NCBI RefSeq assembly: GCF_040183065.1
Contig: NC_091120.1
Span: 183,174,396 to 183,238,395 of the forward strand
Reading direction: 5' to 3'
Source of the DNA: Periplaneta americana
Lineage: Eukaryota; Arthropoda; Insecta; Blattodea; Blattidae
DNA length: 64,000 bases
Part shown: positions 52,572-63,823 of the stretch, piece after piece
How the letters are laid out: the number at the start of each line of letters is the position of its first letter
How positions within the stretch are numbered: position 1 is the first letter of the stretch
The notes under the pieces: generated by a model
Database searches by the model: none
The model's input: the letters and a program-made list of their open reading frames with translations, nothing else
What the model was told of the DNA's origin: nothing
Made by a program: the position numbers and the translations under genes

Positions 52572-53819
52572 TCTATATATATAATTTGAACTGGTAATGG
52601 AAATTACGAGAAAACGGCTGAACGGATTTTAATAAATGGCCCCTCATTTTGAAGCTTGGAACCCAAAATTTTTCGGAAAAGTAGTAGTTTTCAGTGAAAT
52701 GTCAATTTTCCTACATAATTTTCCTATTTTCCAAAATCCATCTGTTGTCAGTTTTGAGAACTAATTTTATCGAATCACGGCCGACTTGATTGAATTTCAG
52801 AACAAAACACACACTACAATAAACAATAGGCTATTACACGAAGGCCATGACCTGCATGATTGCCGACATATTTAGAGCTCAATTCAATTTGTTATTAAAA
52901 ACTGATTCTGCAGTGTATAATAATTTTCTGAGTAGAGCTGTGTATTGGATATTGAAATCTACGAAACTTGAGGTGGTTTGATGACATTATTATCATTAGA
53001 AATTAAATATTATTATAGTTAATAACATGATGCATCTATTCTTCATTACTTGTACATAATATTGATGCTATATTGATGACATGAAAGCGAAACGTTTTGA
53101 GGTTATGTAAGTAAATGTAGAGAATATCTTAATTTAGATCTTCATTTCTATAATTTACTGAGTGGCTGCTATATGTAACTACAAAACTTAAGTAGGATAA
53201 CAATATTGTTATTAAAAATCAAATATTTTTATACTTATTAACCCAGTGGGTTTGGGTCTTTTTCATGTACTTAATGGCGGTGTAGTGTAGATATTGATAT
53301 GTGTCATTGTCTTCGGTATTGGCTCGAGAGAGCGCAAAAATTACAGTTCCTGAGGAAAGATAAAAAGGTATTACTTACTGATAAAATAAGAGGGCTAGAA
53401 AATTTTGTACCCTCCAGATCATTTCAGCAAGATCTCTTAGTAGGATAAAATGATTTTACGCTCTTCATTTCAAGTTCTACATGCAGCAGCTATACGAAAA
53501 TGCTATTGTTCGAAAGCTTAGCAAACCTGACATTTTTTTAACTTTTGCCTACAATCCACAATGACCTGAAATAGCTACTGCTATCGTCCTGACATTGATA
53601 CTTGCGTTTTCGCGTTGAAACTCAAAAACTGAAGTTGGATATGTTCAAGAAAAAGTATTTGGCCTAAAAAAATCCATTCAGAGGGAGTATGTTTGATTAT
53701 TATGAAGCAAATAACTATCAAAAAGACAAGTATTCTTCATTGAAAATAAATCTGAAAAATTTTTGTTTGAACGTCTAACGAACTTAGTTTGCAGCAGCAT
53801 TTGCTGCACAAGCCACTAG
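52572..53819 (+). mobile_element. Non-autonomous Helitron
   Basis: Begins TCTATATATATAATTTGAAC after A and ends GCAGCAGCATTTGCTGCACA..CCACTAG before T. The short hairpin GCAGCA/TGCTGC lies about 11 bases before the CTAG terminus, and there is no TSD, as expected for insertion between A and T. The early motif AAAACGGCTGAACGGATTTTA is common near Helitron 5' ends. No Rep/helicase ORF. Confidence 0.82.
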
Positions 53820-54065
53820 TTAAAATATAATTATAACAAATAATTATATTTGACTAGACATTTTGTTCAGCAGATCTATATATTATCTGTCTACGTTTGG
53901 CAGTTTATCGTTCACGCTATGAATATTGACGTAAATACGTAATCGTTCTTCAGTTAATTTAAAGAAATAATTTGTTATCAAAGACAATTATGATTAGAGC
54001 CAAGACTCACTCACTCATTCACTTCAACATTCATTAATTAATTCATTCATTAGTTGCTCTAGTTG

Positions 54066-54357
54066 CTATGGTACGTCCCAGGAATCTGTGGAGTAGAGAG
54101 ACGAAAGAAGACCTCTGCCCAAGTGATATGTGGGAGGGGTAGGACCAATGACTGCTCTGGGAGGAGGCATTGCTTGAACGAAGCGAGCAATCGCTTGCAG
54201 GAGGGGATAATTTGTATCTGAATTCTACCTTCTACCACGAGCATCTTACCTCTTAGCGGACTCGAGCTGATGCTGCCCGCAATACACTCCGGTACAGACA
54301 GACTCTGCCCCCACTTGCGCGAAGTTACTCCACAGATTCCTGGCACGGACCATAGTA
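54066..54357. mobile_element. 292-bp MITE with 8-10-bp TSD
   Basis: Flanked by GCTCTAGTTG at 54056-54065 and 54358-54367. Inverted ends CTATGGTACGTCCCAGGAAT and CTATGGTCCGTGCCAGGAAT. The TSD length points to Mutator-like or hAT. GC-rich, non-coding; the minus frame at 54059-54346 is not a gene. Confidence 0.85.
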
Positions 54358-54367
54358 GCTCTAGTTG

Positions 54368-54982
54368 GTTGTGTTAGTGTTATAGTAGACGGAACCACTA
54401 CTCGTCATTGTCATGCTAAAAGTTGAATGCACTTTCAGAAGAATTCAAGATACAATTCATCGAAACTGATGGTCTAATTCTTCGACGTGTTATCTGCGAT
54501 GTAAATATTGCGATCGAGGAAAGCACCAAAGGGACAGAATAAACCAACACATCCAGTAAGGCAAGCAGGCGAAAAATGTTGAACTTCACAAACCACAACC
54601 TAAGCCCTCACTTAGGGATCTGAAGAGCAGCAGTCATCAAGTCAGTTTTCTGCAGATCTTACCATAACATTAGTTCAGTCAGGAATTCCAGTCCACAAGG
54701 TCAACAATCAAACATTCAAATCACTCCGTAAAGGTCAGTAGTGGAGAGCACCCTGAGAAAAAATTACATAAAACAATTTATGAGTATGTTTTCGACAAAA
54801 TATAAGAGGTGGTCGGCAAGCATGAAGTTGGATTCATGTTAGATTAAGGTTATTAGTAGGGAGCGGATTTGTAACATTTACCTATTTTTTCCCCTTGCTT
54901 CTGAACTCCTAATTTCTTCAATACTTTTCCGAATCATGATCTTAGGAGTCGTATATGTGAATTTTATTAAACCTAAAAAAAC
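54368..54982. other. No recognisable feature
   Basis: Unassigned sequence; CCTAAAA motifs at its right end recur near 55733 and 56725. Confidence 0.4.
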
Positions 54983-54986
54983 TTAA

Positions 54987-55714
54987 GGGAACCAGGTAGT
55001 GATTAAGGGTCAAAAGTCGATTTTTTATTGTGTGTATTAAAAAGTACAAAACTTGCTCTTTAAAACAATATACATATTGTGGGGAGTAGTTCTGCAGATA
55101 AGCCCTTTAAATAGCCTCTTGAAATTTGACGGTGCATGTAATTCATACATCCTTCTTTTTTAAATGCAGTTTTCAAACTTAAGTGCATTTTTCTCTGAAA
55201 CTACTTAATCAATTTACATAAACTTTTTACAGTGTTTTTTGCAGTCTGTATTCTACTTAGTATACCTATGGGTTTATGAATATCACGCACATAACACGAG
55301 AAAAAAATATATATGCATTGAAAAAATTGCAAAAAAATGTTAAACAAAGTTCAATATTTTTCTCTTTCACTAGGGGTGAAATATTGAATTAAATTTTGCT
55401 TTAGAATTTACAGTATACTTTACTAAGTAATTTAAAAAAATACAAGGCATATAAGTGAAAATTGTAGGAAATAATGTGCACCTGAGGAATGATGTACACT
55501 TAGCAAATTGGGAAAACAGGTTATCAGTTAGGACCCTTCTTTTGCACTTGGATACGAAACTAATTAGTTGTCTTTTATACCACTGAATTCAGAATGATTG
55601 ATTGTATGAGAATGAAAATTGTTATTCTAATCTGAGCAATAAAAGCCTAGAAATATTGAACTGAACTTCTGTACTGAAAATATTTAATCGCAGAGGCAGC
55701 ACTACCCAGTTCCC
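54987..55714. mobile_element. piggyBac-like MITE (TTAA TSD)
   Basis: 728 bp flanked by TTAA (54983-54986 and 55715-55718). Ends GGGAACCAGGTAGTG and, inverted, GGGAACTGGGTAGTG. Non-coding. Confidence 0.85.
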
Positions 55715-55999
55715 TTAAATTGGACATTAGTACCTAAAACCACCTAAATCATTGTTGATAAGCGTTATTCTGTATTTACTGCGTTATATATTGATTTTTT
55801 TATTTTGAGAGAAATATCAATACATTTCGAGACAAACAGAGGGGGGAGAGAGAGAGAGGGGGGGGGGAAAGAACACTCTCGACGTGGAGGAGGCTACGTC
55901 AATCCCTAAGATAAGATCTGTACTTAGCAGTGACAACATCCATGGCTCCCTTGTTTTCCTCAAGGCACATATCAGTGACCTTCCAAAATATATTGAGTC

Positions 56000-56347
56000 T
56001 TGGAATCTTCGTCGCTACAACTGAAAGATGCTATTGGTGTCATTGACTCGCTTCTACAGAAACAAGTACCAGGACCCGTGGGTGAAGTCGACACATTAAA
56101 ACTGAAGAAAGTATTGCAGAGGAATCCAGGGTTTGAGAAAATGAAAAATCTGTGCTACATTCTTCAGGGGGAAAGCTTCAATTGTCAGTTACCGTGGGTA
56201 CCTGCTGCAGTGTCACCGATGAAATTTACATCTATGACGTCATGTTCTATCGAAAGAACCATTTCGTCCTTCAAATGTATTTTGAGAGACAATAGAAAAA
56301 AACCTCTCAGTGGAGAATCTAGAGAAGTATTTGGTCATATACTGTAA
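56000..56347 (+). pseudogene. hAT transposase C-terminal fragment
   Basis: Reads QLKDAIGVIDSLLQKQVPGP, then KLKKVLQRNPGFEKMKNLCY, then MKFTSMTSCSIERTISSFKC and ILRDNRKKPLSGESREVFGH. The SCSIERTISSFK block matches the hAT C-terminal region (compare [11 protein letters not shown] at 38.05 kb). The Met at 56000 is not a real start. A purine tract (GGGGAGAGAGAG) at 55841-55870 lies upstream. Confidence 0.75.
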
Positions 56348-56349
56348 CC

Positions 56350-57140
56350 AGGATTGTTTCGTTTGTTTCTTACGTTTTAAAATAATTCTTGATCAAGATA
56401 GAACAAATTTAATTCAAAAGTTGTGTGTTACTGTACCTTTTATTTATTGAAAATTGATATTTATGTAGTTATATCAAGGCAAATTATATTAGATAAAATG
56501 TTAATTGTTATAATAATTTATTCAAACTACAAATAATGTTAAAGGGGAAGGAACAAAAATTTCGAATCTTATAAATTTTGATAAATGGTTTGGTTCTTCG
56601 AAAGGTCGGTTTCGTAGTCCATGTTGACTTAATAAATATATATTTATTTTTAAGAATAACTGTTAGGATACATTTTTAACGATCTGGCAGTTTTTGCGAC
56701 CCCTTTCACAGATTGGACATAAAACCTAAAAAAAAAACCTGTTTCATCTATTCCAAAAACCTAAAATGGTCTTTCTAAAAACCTAAAAATCCTATCCCTT
56801 GTTATCAGAAGTCCCCGTTTTTCGAGGAAAGTCGCCGAATTGAGAATTTTGTCTCTGGTTAAAATCTGTCCCCGGGATGTCCTTGGTTTTTAATAAACTT
56901 CCCAGATTGTTCGTGTTTTGAAACGCGAATTAATAAAGAATTAGTGACAATCAGAACTGTTATTAGTTAATACGTTTCTCCACGAAGATCGTGATCGTAT
57001 TTTTGCTACATTTTTATTACACTGTATTGCTTCGTTCTTGCTTTCGATTTAGAAATGAGTTTTAAATTGTGAAATGGAATTATTTGTAGCGACAGTACAT
57101 GCTGGGGTAGGTATGTCACGCTAAAAGACTAGTTTTATGT
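56350..57140. other. No gene; repeated AACCTAAAA motifs
   Basis: AT-rich. 56720-56800 holds several AACCTAAAAA units. Nothing else recognised. Confidence 0.4.
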
Positions 57141-57143
57141 ATA

Positions 57144-58024
57144 CAGAGTGTTTAAAAAATACGGGGCATAATTTCAGGTATGTATTTCCCACATGTAGAC
57201 AATCAAAATAGTTCATTACAACATGTGTCCGGAAATGCTTCATTTCCGAGTTATGGCCTTCACAACATTGAAATTCACCGGAAAGTTTTTCTTTCCGCAG
57301 GTCGTTGTCATTACAGAAGATGTTCAAAATGTCCACCTCCTGCTTGAATGCAGACCTCATATCGATATCTCATTGACCTGCGAACACGATCCCAAACTCC
57401 AGGAGTATTGCGTATGTCGTCAGATATGACAAGGAAACAATTGATACTCTTTCAACAGTCTCCAGACAGTCGTATGAGGAACATTGATTTGCAACGCTAC
57501 CCTTCGTGTGCTGATAGAAGGAGTCATGTTCACAGCCTCCAGATTCTCCTCCTGTACTTCTGGAGTTGTAGATCTTGGTCGTCCCCTTCCCAAACCGAGA
57601 GTTAAATTTTCCATACTCGCACAGACGGTAATGGAGACGTACAAATGTCTTCCGATCTGGACATTGTCGCTGTGGGTACCTCTCCTGGTACAAACGACGA
57701 GCCATTGCAGCATTGCCGTCCGCCTTACCGTACATGAAGTGTATCTCTGCCAGCTCTTGATTTGAATACATGTCGCACAGTCTAACGCCTACACAACACT
57801 GAATGTAACCTTCGCCTCGGAATGAACTGTCAGAGTGCCCTCTTAATGTCTCCTTTGACGGCAACGACCTGGGGAAAGAAAAACGTTCCGATGAATTTCA
57901 ATGTTGTGAAGGCCATAACTCGGAAATAAAGCATTTCCGGACACATGTTGTAATAAACTATTTTGATTGTCTACATGTGGAAAATACATACCTGAAATTA
58001 TGCCCCGTATTTTTGAACACCCTG
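57144..58024. mobile_element. Mariner-like element with about 140-bp inverted ends
   Basis: 881 bp flanked by TA (57142-57143 and 58025-58026). Ends CAGAGTGTTTAAAAAATACG and, inverted, CAGGGTGTTCAAAAATACGG; the inverted similarity runs to CATTTCCGAGTTATGGCCTT. The arms enclose a transposase N-terminal fragment on the minus strand. Confidence 0.92.
57420..57771 (-). pseudogene. Mariner-type transposase N-terminal fragment
   Basis: From ATG at 57771: MYSNQELAEIHFMYGKADGN, RRLYQERYPQRQCPDRKTFV, RLHYRLCEYGKFNSRFGKG, then a frameshift near 57600 to GRPRSTTPEVQEENLEAVNM and HTTVWRLLKEYQLFPCHI with a stop. Two HTH-like regions are present, the DDD catalytic domain is absent. It is the same class as 2680-2866. 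Confidence 0.85.
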
Positions 58025-58505
58025 TATAATATAAAAACGTCAGATGAGTAAGGTAAAAAAACGTAAATATCTTGACATGTTGTTGGATTATTTTTGAAGC
58101 TTCGAATTAATTACTATACCGCCTTCTGCTCACTGTGCGAAACTTCCTTCACCGTTATCAATGACGGAGGAACTTCTATTACCGATCACATAACAATAGA
58201 AAGATATGAGTGAAAAATTCTGTGCCCACTCATAGTGGCTGCTCTAAATTGTCCACTTAGGCGCACTTAAGAAGTGTTATCGCAGAAAAGTATGATACGG
58301 TAATCACCACAACAAGGAAGTTCTGTGTTCCATACCATAACACCATCAGAGCTTAAGTCCATTGAGTGTCCATTAATCGCACTGTCGTATGTCGAAAATT
58401 ACTATTATTTTTGTAAATAATTTTCAACGCTAATTTACTGGTTTGAGGTATGAAATTCTAATAATAAAATAGTAAATTATCAAAGGTTTTAGCATCTATT
58501 TATTT

Positions 58506-59137
58506 ATAGTACATTATGCAACGAGCCTATAATGGTAGTAATTAAGACGCAAGTATGTCTGTTTATGAAACGAGTGCAAGCGAGTTTCATAATTTTCATA
58601 CGAGCGTCTTAATTACCATTATAGGCAAGTTTCATACGACTTTTTATGCTCGACCATATTTCTAACTTGAAATTATTCAAAATTAGGTCATGTTATGGTT
58701 ATGTGCGAACTGACCTGAATTGTGAGGTGTGCGCAGACGCGAAAGTATTGATTTTTTTCCGAGGCCGAATGTCATTGACCTTGATAGAGAATAAGATGAA
58801 CATTAGTCTGATATAACCTGGAAATTGATTTAGAATTGAAAAACGAGATGGCAAATTGAATTTATTTGAATATTATTTACAGTTAACGCTAATAATTATA
58901 GTAACAGAACATAACCTTCTGCGACAGTATTGGATTTCCAGCCTTCGTGACGTTTCGCTAGTTGTCTTTCGATTGCATATCCGAGAGTAATCGATACTTG
59001 CTGTTTTATAACGGTACAAAGGTGACTTGCCATTGGCTGAACACCTGAACTTTAATGAATAGGTGTCCTTTAATGAGGTGCATTAAAGGGCTACTACCAG
59101 GTGTATAATTACTACATTTCGGCATTGTCGAGCATAA
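58506..59137. repeat. Dispersed repeat G, copy 2
   Basis: Reverse-orientation match of 17761-18404, from AGTACATTATGCAACGAGCC to CGGCATTGTCGAGCATAA. Contains an inverted pair around GAAACGAGTGCAAGCGAGTTTC. Confidence 0.85.
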
Positions 59138-59496
59138 AATATTTTATGCCATCCTGGAATTATAAACAGGTTGTTATACTACGTCGAAAATCGTGGGTAA
59201 TTGGCTTATTGTCGCACGCGTGCCGATAAAAGCAATGGCGTATTTGCTATGAAGTAATACCGGAACACTTGTTATCTTGGTTATCGCTTCTACAAGCGAC
59301 GTAACAAGAAATGAAATGCAGGACAGAAGGTAACGTAGCATTTATTTCCAATCTTTAACAATTTTGTATCACTTTTGTAATATCACATAAAACAGTTCTG
59401 TGGTTCAGAGAACCTATATTAACAAAATAAAGGAACATTTGTAACATAACCTGCAAGATCTCCATTCATCTATACTCAATGTCAATGCGGATTAAT

Positions 59497-59575
59497 CTTA
59501 GTCAGGACGGGTACCGATGGCGGGCTTATGTGAGGGCAACCTCTGGGTTCTGTAAAAGCCATTTGTAAGTAAATG
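59497..59575 (+). repeat. LINE 3'-end fragment
   Basis: Matches the end of the LINE at 34770-34850 (ATGGCGGGCTTATGTGAGGG.. TAAAAGCCATTTGTAAGTAA). It is the extreme 3' end only. Confidence 0.8.
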
Positions 59576-60334
59576 ACTTCATTGCTGCTCTGAAGAAGAT
59601 TCTTATAAAGGTCCCAAATCGTCAACTTCTGTACCGAGAAGTCATTGGGCTCCACCTACCACTCTGTGGTACTTGGCTAAGATGCGCAGTTTTATTGCGC
59701 GATAACTTTGAAAAAATCGAAAGCTTCATATATGCTCTAGATCAGGCCTGCACAAAGTTTCCGCTCTCCGAGCCGGCTCACAGCTCGTGAGCGGAATGCA
59801 GATATTAGCTGCGCTCTGTATAAGGGTGGACTGGAAGAAGGGGTGATCTCGTACAAAATATACACAAAATAAAATACAGTACTAGTAAGAGTGTTTATGA
59901 AATGAATTCCCGTTCAGTGTTGCAAAAGTATATTGGACTGTTATTAATTAATAAAGAAATATTTATTTTACAGAAGTAATAGAAATTCTATAGCTACTTA
60001 AATGTATAATATCATTTTGTTATATTTTTATTTATCAGTACATCAAAACGAGGTTTTATGCTGTTGGCAGCTGAAAGGAACAGTAGCCTACTGATCGTAA
60101 TGAAACATCAGTTACAGATGTTCGATGCCTGTCTTTATTAAAGTTGGTTATAGAGAACAGTTGCTCACAAACATAAATGTTGAGCCAAACATAGCAATCA
60201 TTTTCACAGCCAGCCTGTGTAGTCGTGGATATTATTGCTAATGTTTAGTCTTGTAAAACTCAACCAGGCTAGTAGTATTATTCAAACGATCTTTAGCCCT
60301 TAGGCCACATTGAAGATCAATAAGTCCGAGCTGT

Positions 60335-60453
60335 AAATCGTTAAATGTTATGTTTTATGAGCACACTTAAATGCAATCGACCTGGCCCGGAATCGAACCC
60401 GCAACCTCGGGCATAGAAGGCCAGCGCTATACCAACTGCGCCAACCAGGCCCA
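60335..60453 (-). repeat. SINE family B, head fragment
   Basis: Minus-strand GCGCAGTTGGTATAGCGCTG and box B GGGTTCGATTCCGGG; matches 63597-63730. Confidence 0.85.
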
Positions 60454-60537
60454 CCTGTAACTTATATGATATTGTTTCAACTGGTGTTGAAGAATTTATT
60501 ATGATAACTTTAAACTTCTTTCCAATTAAGACAAAAT

Positions 60538-60784
60538 TTTTAGTAGGTTATTTTACGACGCTTTATCAACAGCTTATGTTATTTAGCGTCTGAATGAGAA
60601 GAAGGTGATAATGCCGGTGAAATGAGTCCGGGGTCCAACACCGAAATTTACTCAGCGTTTGCTCATACTGAGTTGAGGGAAAACCCCGGAAAAATCTCAA
60701 CCCGGTAATTTGAATCGGGAATCGAACCCGGACCACCTGGTTTTGCGGCTAGACGCGCTAACCGTTACTCCACAGGTGTGGACC
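60538..60784 (-). repeat. SINE family A, full copy
   Basis: TSD TTAAGACAARAT at 60526-60537 and 60785-60796. The head, box B and tail are complete. It interrupts the hAT transposase. Confidence 0.93.
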
Positions 60785-61036
60785 TTAAGACAAGATCTTG
60801 GAACCTAGAATTAAATTCATTTTGAATTTCAATTAATATTTGCACATAATCGTTTAACATGGCTTCATCACGAGCAGTTTCTATCGTTCGAATGTAAGCC
60901 ATATTACCTTCCCGAAACTGGCTTACGAAAAGTGTAAGTTTACGACTGAAATCCCGTAATTTATTCAACATATCAACACTGAGCTGGCCTTTTCCCTGAA
61001 GAGAGATATTAAAATTGTTGAAGATTAATATCTTTA

Positions 61037-61973
61037 GGCCCGATTGTATAAACCATTTAATCTTAGATCAGAGGTTAAATTGATCCTTGTTTCAACTGAA
61101 CTTGGAATTTTGTGTTGTATAAAGTCTAATCTGAGATTAATTTGTCTCAAACTAAAGTCAACTTTGACTGAAGAAATTTCTCCGATTAAGTTAGATGATC
61201 CAAGTTCAGTTATTTCTTTTCTGTTTGAAATATACGAGTGACAGATTGTGCAAATAAAATATCCATTATTATTAATATTAATAGATATGATAGGTACATT
61301 TATATACTATATTTCTCTCAATTTCTTGTCTTAATACACAAACAATCTTATATTTTATAAGGCTCTATCGTGTTCAGCAGTATCAAGAAACATGACCTAT
61401 AATTATATTATGTTTATAACAACCATTAATTATTTTCAATTAACTGTATTACTAAACGAAAATTGTCGTTTTATAAACTTTATTATGTTTAGCAGTATCA
61501 AACACCATAACAACTCGGAGAACAGTCGACCTTCTTCTTATTGTCCGCCATTATTTACATTGCACAAAAAACCAGTGTCTCCAACAGAGTGTACGGAAAG
61601 TCGCCAAAAAGTAGTTGTAAAGTCGCTAGATTTCTCATTATCAACAAAGAAAGATTAAATTTTGTCACTATGGGGTGCTAAAAAGGTCACTAAATCCCTA
61701 TTTAAGCAATATAAAAGTTAAAAGAAATTGTTGTTGAAAAAGAGTTAAAGTCACTAGATTGGCAACACTGAACAAACCTGTCCGCGCATCACGTATTTCA
61801 CCTGTTTATGCGATGTTGCCAAATCCTTTTCACGTGAACTTAGATTGCATTTGAACCAAGGTAATTTGATCGCAGAAAAGTTTTATACAATAGAAGAAGT
61901 GTCTGAACTCGGTTCACTTTTCGATCTTCGATCAAAGTTGATCTTTAGTCAGGGAGTTTTATACAATTGGTCC
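61037..61973. mobile_element. PIF/Harbinger-like element, copy 2
   Basis: 937 bp flanked by TTA (61034-61036 and 61974-61976). Ends GGCCCGATTGTATAAACC and, inverted, GGACCAATTGTATAAAAC. Same orientation as copy 3, opposite to copy 1. Confidence 0.93.
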
Positions 61974-62424
61974 TTAGTATCTTTATGTCTGGACTCGTAA
62001 TGACGCATTATGTTATGTTTCTTTCTGCCTTTCAAAATGTTGTGGCAGATAAAGCATTCAGTATTTACTCCAGCAGCTATAAAAATAATCATTTTCCCAT
62101 GCAACATTGAAAGAATTTGCCTGATCACTACTTTTCCGTCTTTTAGATTCCTCCATAACGTACTGTAGCAGTAGGTAAGCATCGTAAACAGTTACTGAGA
62201 ATACGCACTGCAAGCTGAGTGGCCGTTCCCCTCTCCTCTATCTATAGCAGGTATATGTCATTCTGACGTATCTTCCTCTCCGATTCGGCGAGCGGTAAGC
62301 ACAGCTCTCCCGCTCGGAAAGAGCGTGCGCGCTCGTTGAGCGCTGTTTGTGCAGGTCTGCTCTAGATCCTACGGATGCAACAGCCATCAAGCATGCCCAA
62401 CGACTGCTCAACGACAAAGACTTA

Positions 62425-63407
62425 GGCCCGATTGTATAAACCATTTAATCTTAGATCAGAGGTTAAATTGATCCTTGTTTCAGCTGAACTTGGAATTTTG
62501 TGTTGTATAAAGTCTAATCTGAGATTAATTTGTCTCAAACTAAAGTCAACTTTGACTGAAGAAATTTCTCCGATTAAGTTAGATGATCCAAGTTCAGTTA
62601 TTTCTTTTCTGTTTGAAATATACGAGTGACAGATTGTGCAAATAAAATATATTATTATTAATATTAATAGATATGTTAGGTACATTTACATATATTTCTT
62701 TCAATTTCTTGCCTTAATACACAAACATTCTTATATTTTATAAGGCTCTATCTGTTCAGCAGTATCAAATAACATAACCTATAATTATATTATGTTTATA
62801 ACAACCATTAATAATTAATGGATATGATAGGTACATTCATAAATGTTCAGTTAACTGTATTACTAAACGAAAATTGTCGTTTTATACAGCTTTATTATGT
62901 TTAGCAGTATCAAACACCATAACATGACAACAACTTGGAGAACAGTCAACCTTCTTCTTATTGTCCGCCATTATTTACATTGCAAAAAAAAAACAGTGTC
63001 TCCAACAGAGTGTAATACGGAAAGTCGCGAAAAAGTAGTTGTAAAGTCGCTAGATTTCTCATTATCAACAAAGAAAGATTAAATTTTGTCACTATGGGGT
63101 GCTAAAAAGGTTGCTAAATCCCTATTTAAGCAATATAAAAGTTAAAAGAAATTGTTGTTGAAAAAGAGTTAAAATCGCTAGATTGGCAACACTGAACAAA
63201 CCTGTAGAACATGGTCCGCGCATCACGTATTTCACCTGTTTATGCGATGTTGCCATATCCTTTTCACGTGAACTTAGATTGCATTTGAACCAAGGTAATT
63301 TGATCGCAGAAAAGTTTTATACAATAGAAAAAGTGTCTGAACTCGGTTTACTTTTCGATCTTCGATCAAAGTTGACCTTTAGTCAGGGAGTTTTATACAA
63401 TTGGGCC
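62425..63407. mobile_element. PIF/Harbinger-like element, copy 3
   Basis: 983 bp with TTA on the left (62422-62424) and CTA on the right (63408-63410), one base diverged. Ends GGCCCGATTGTATAAACC and, inverted, GGCCCAATTGTATAAAAC. It lies 451 bp from copy 2. Confidence 0.92.
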
Positions 63408-63596
63408 CTAGAGTTGGAACTTTTCGCAATGCATGGCTAGAAGTATTCAGAGTTTGGAAGAAGAAAGTATGAAGAAAGAGGAGTAGTGGAAGAAGTTGAC
63501 AACTGTGAGGAACAAACTCGACGGATTTGTCAAAGCCAAACCTGAATAAATTTTGAGCAAAAAACCGGATATGCAAGATTCTACTGAACTCCCTTT

Positions 63597-63816
63597 CAGC
63601 CTCTGTAGCGTAGTTGGTACAGCGCTGGCCTTCTATGCTCGAGGCTGCGGGTTCGATCCCGGCCCAGGTCGATGGTATTTAAGTGTGTTTAAATGCGACA
63701 GGCTCATGTCAGTAGATTTACTGGCATGTAAAAGAACTCCTGCGAGACAAAATTCGGCAGACCGGGGACGCTGATATAACTTCTGCAGTTGCGATCGTCG
63801 TTAAATAAACCACATT
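63597..63816 (+). repeat. SINE family B, full copy
   Basis: Head TCTGTAGCGTAGTTGGTACA, box B GGGTTCGATCCCGGC, body GCGACAGGCTCATGTCAGTA and tail CGTCGTTAAATAAACC. The overlapping frame at 63553-63774 is the SINE read through. Confidence 0.9.
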
Positions 63817-63823
63817 TTTTATA

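Larger units (their letters stand above)
60055..62182 (-). pseudogene. hAT transposase (BED type), split by insertions
   Basis: In coding order: a BED zinc finger TECFICHNILKGRKKHNIMR followed by HYESRHKD (62040-61975), broken by the element at 61037-61973; LRDFSRKLTLFVSQFREGNM and NDYVQILIEIQNEFNSRFQD (60971-60797), broken by a SINE; and the C-terminal part NIYVCEQLFSITNFNKDRHR TSVTDVSL (about 60165-60085). The order matches BED-hAT transposases of the SPIN/GTF2IRD2 type. Much of the middle is missing. Confidence 0.82.
59743..62359 (-). mobile_element. hAT element with 8-bp TSD, three nested insertions
   Basis: Flanked by CTCTAGAT (59735-59742 and 62360-62367). Ends CAGGCCTGCACAAA and, inverted, CAGACCTGCACAAA. 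It carries a minus-strand transposase broken by a SINE B (60335), a SINE A (60538) and a PIF-like element (61037). Confidence 0.92.

Noticed and set aside
55841-55870. Purine-rich tract as a regulatory or G-quadruplex site
   Set aside because: Short GA/G simple sequence without further support.
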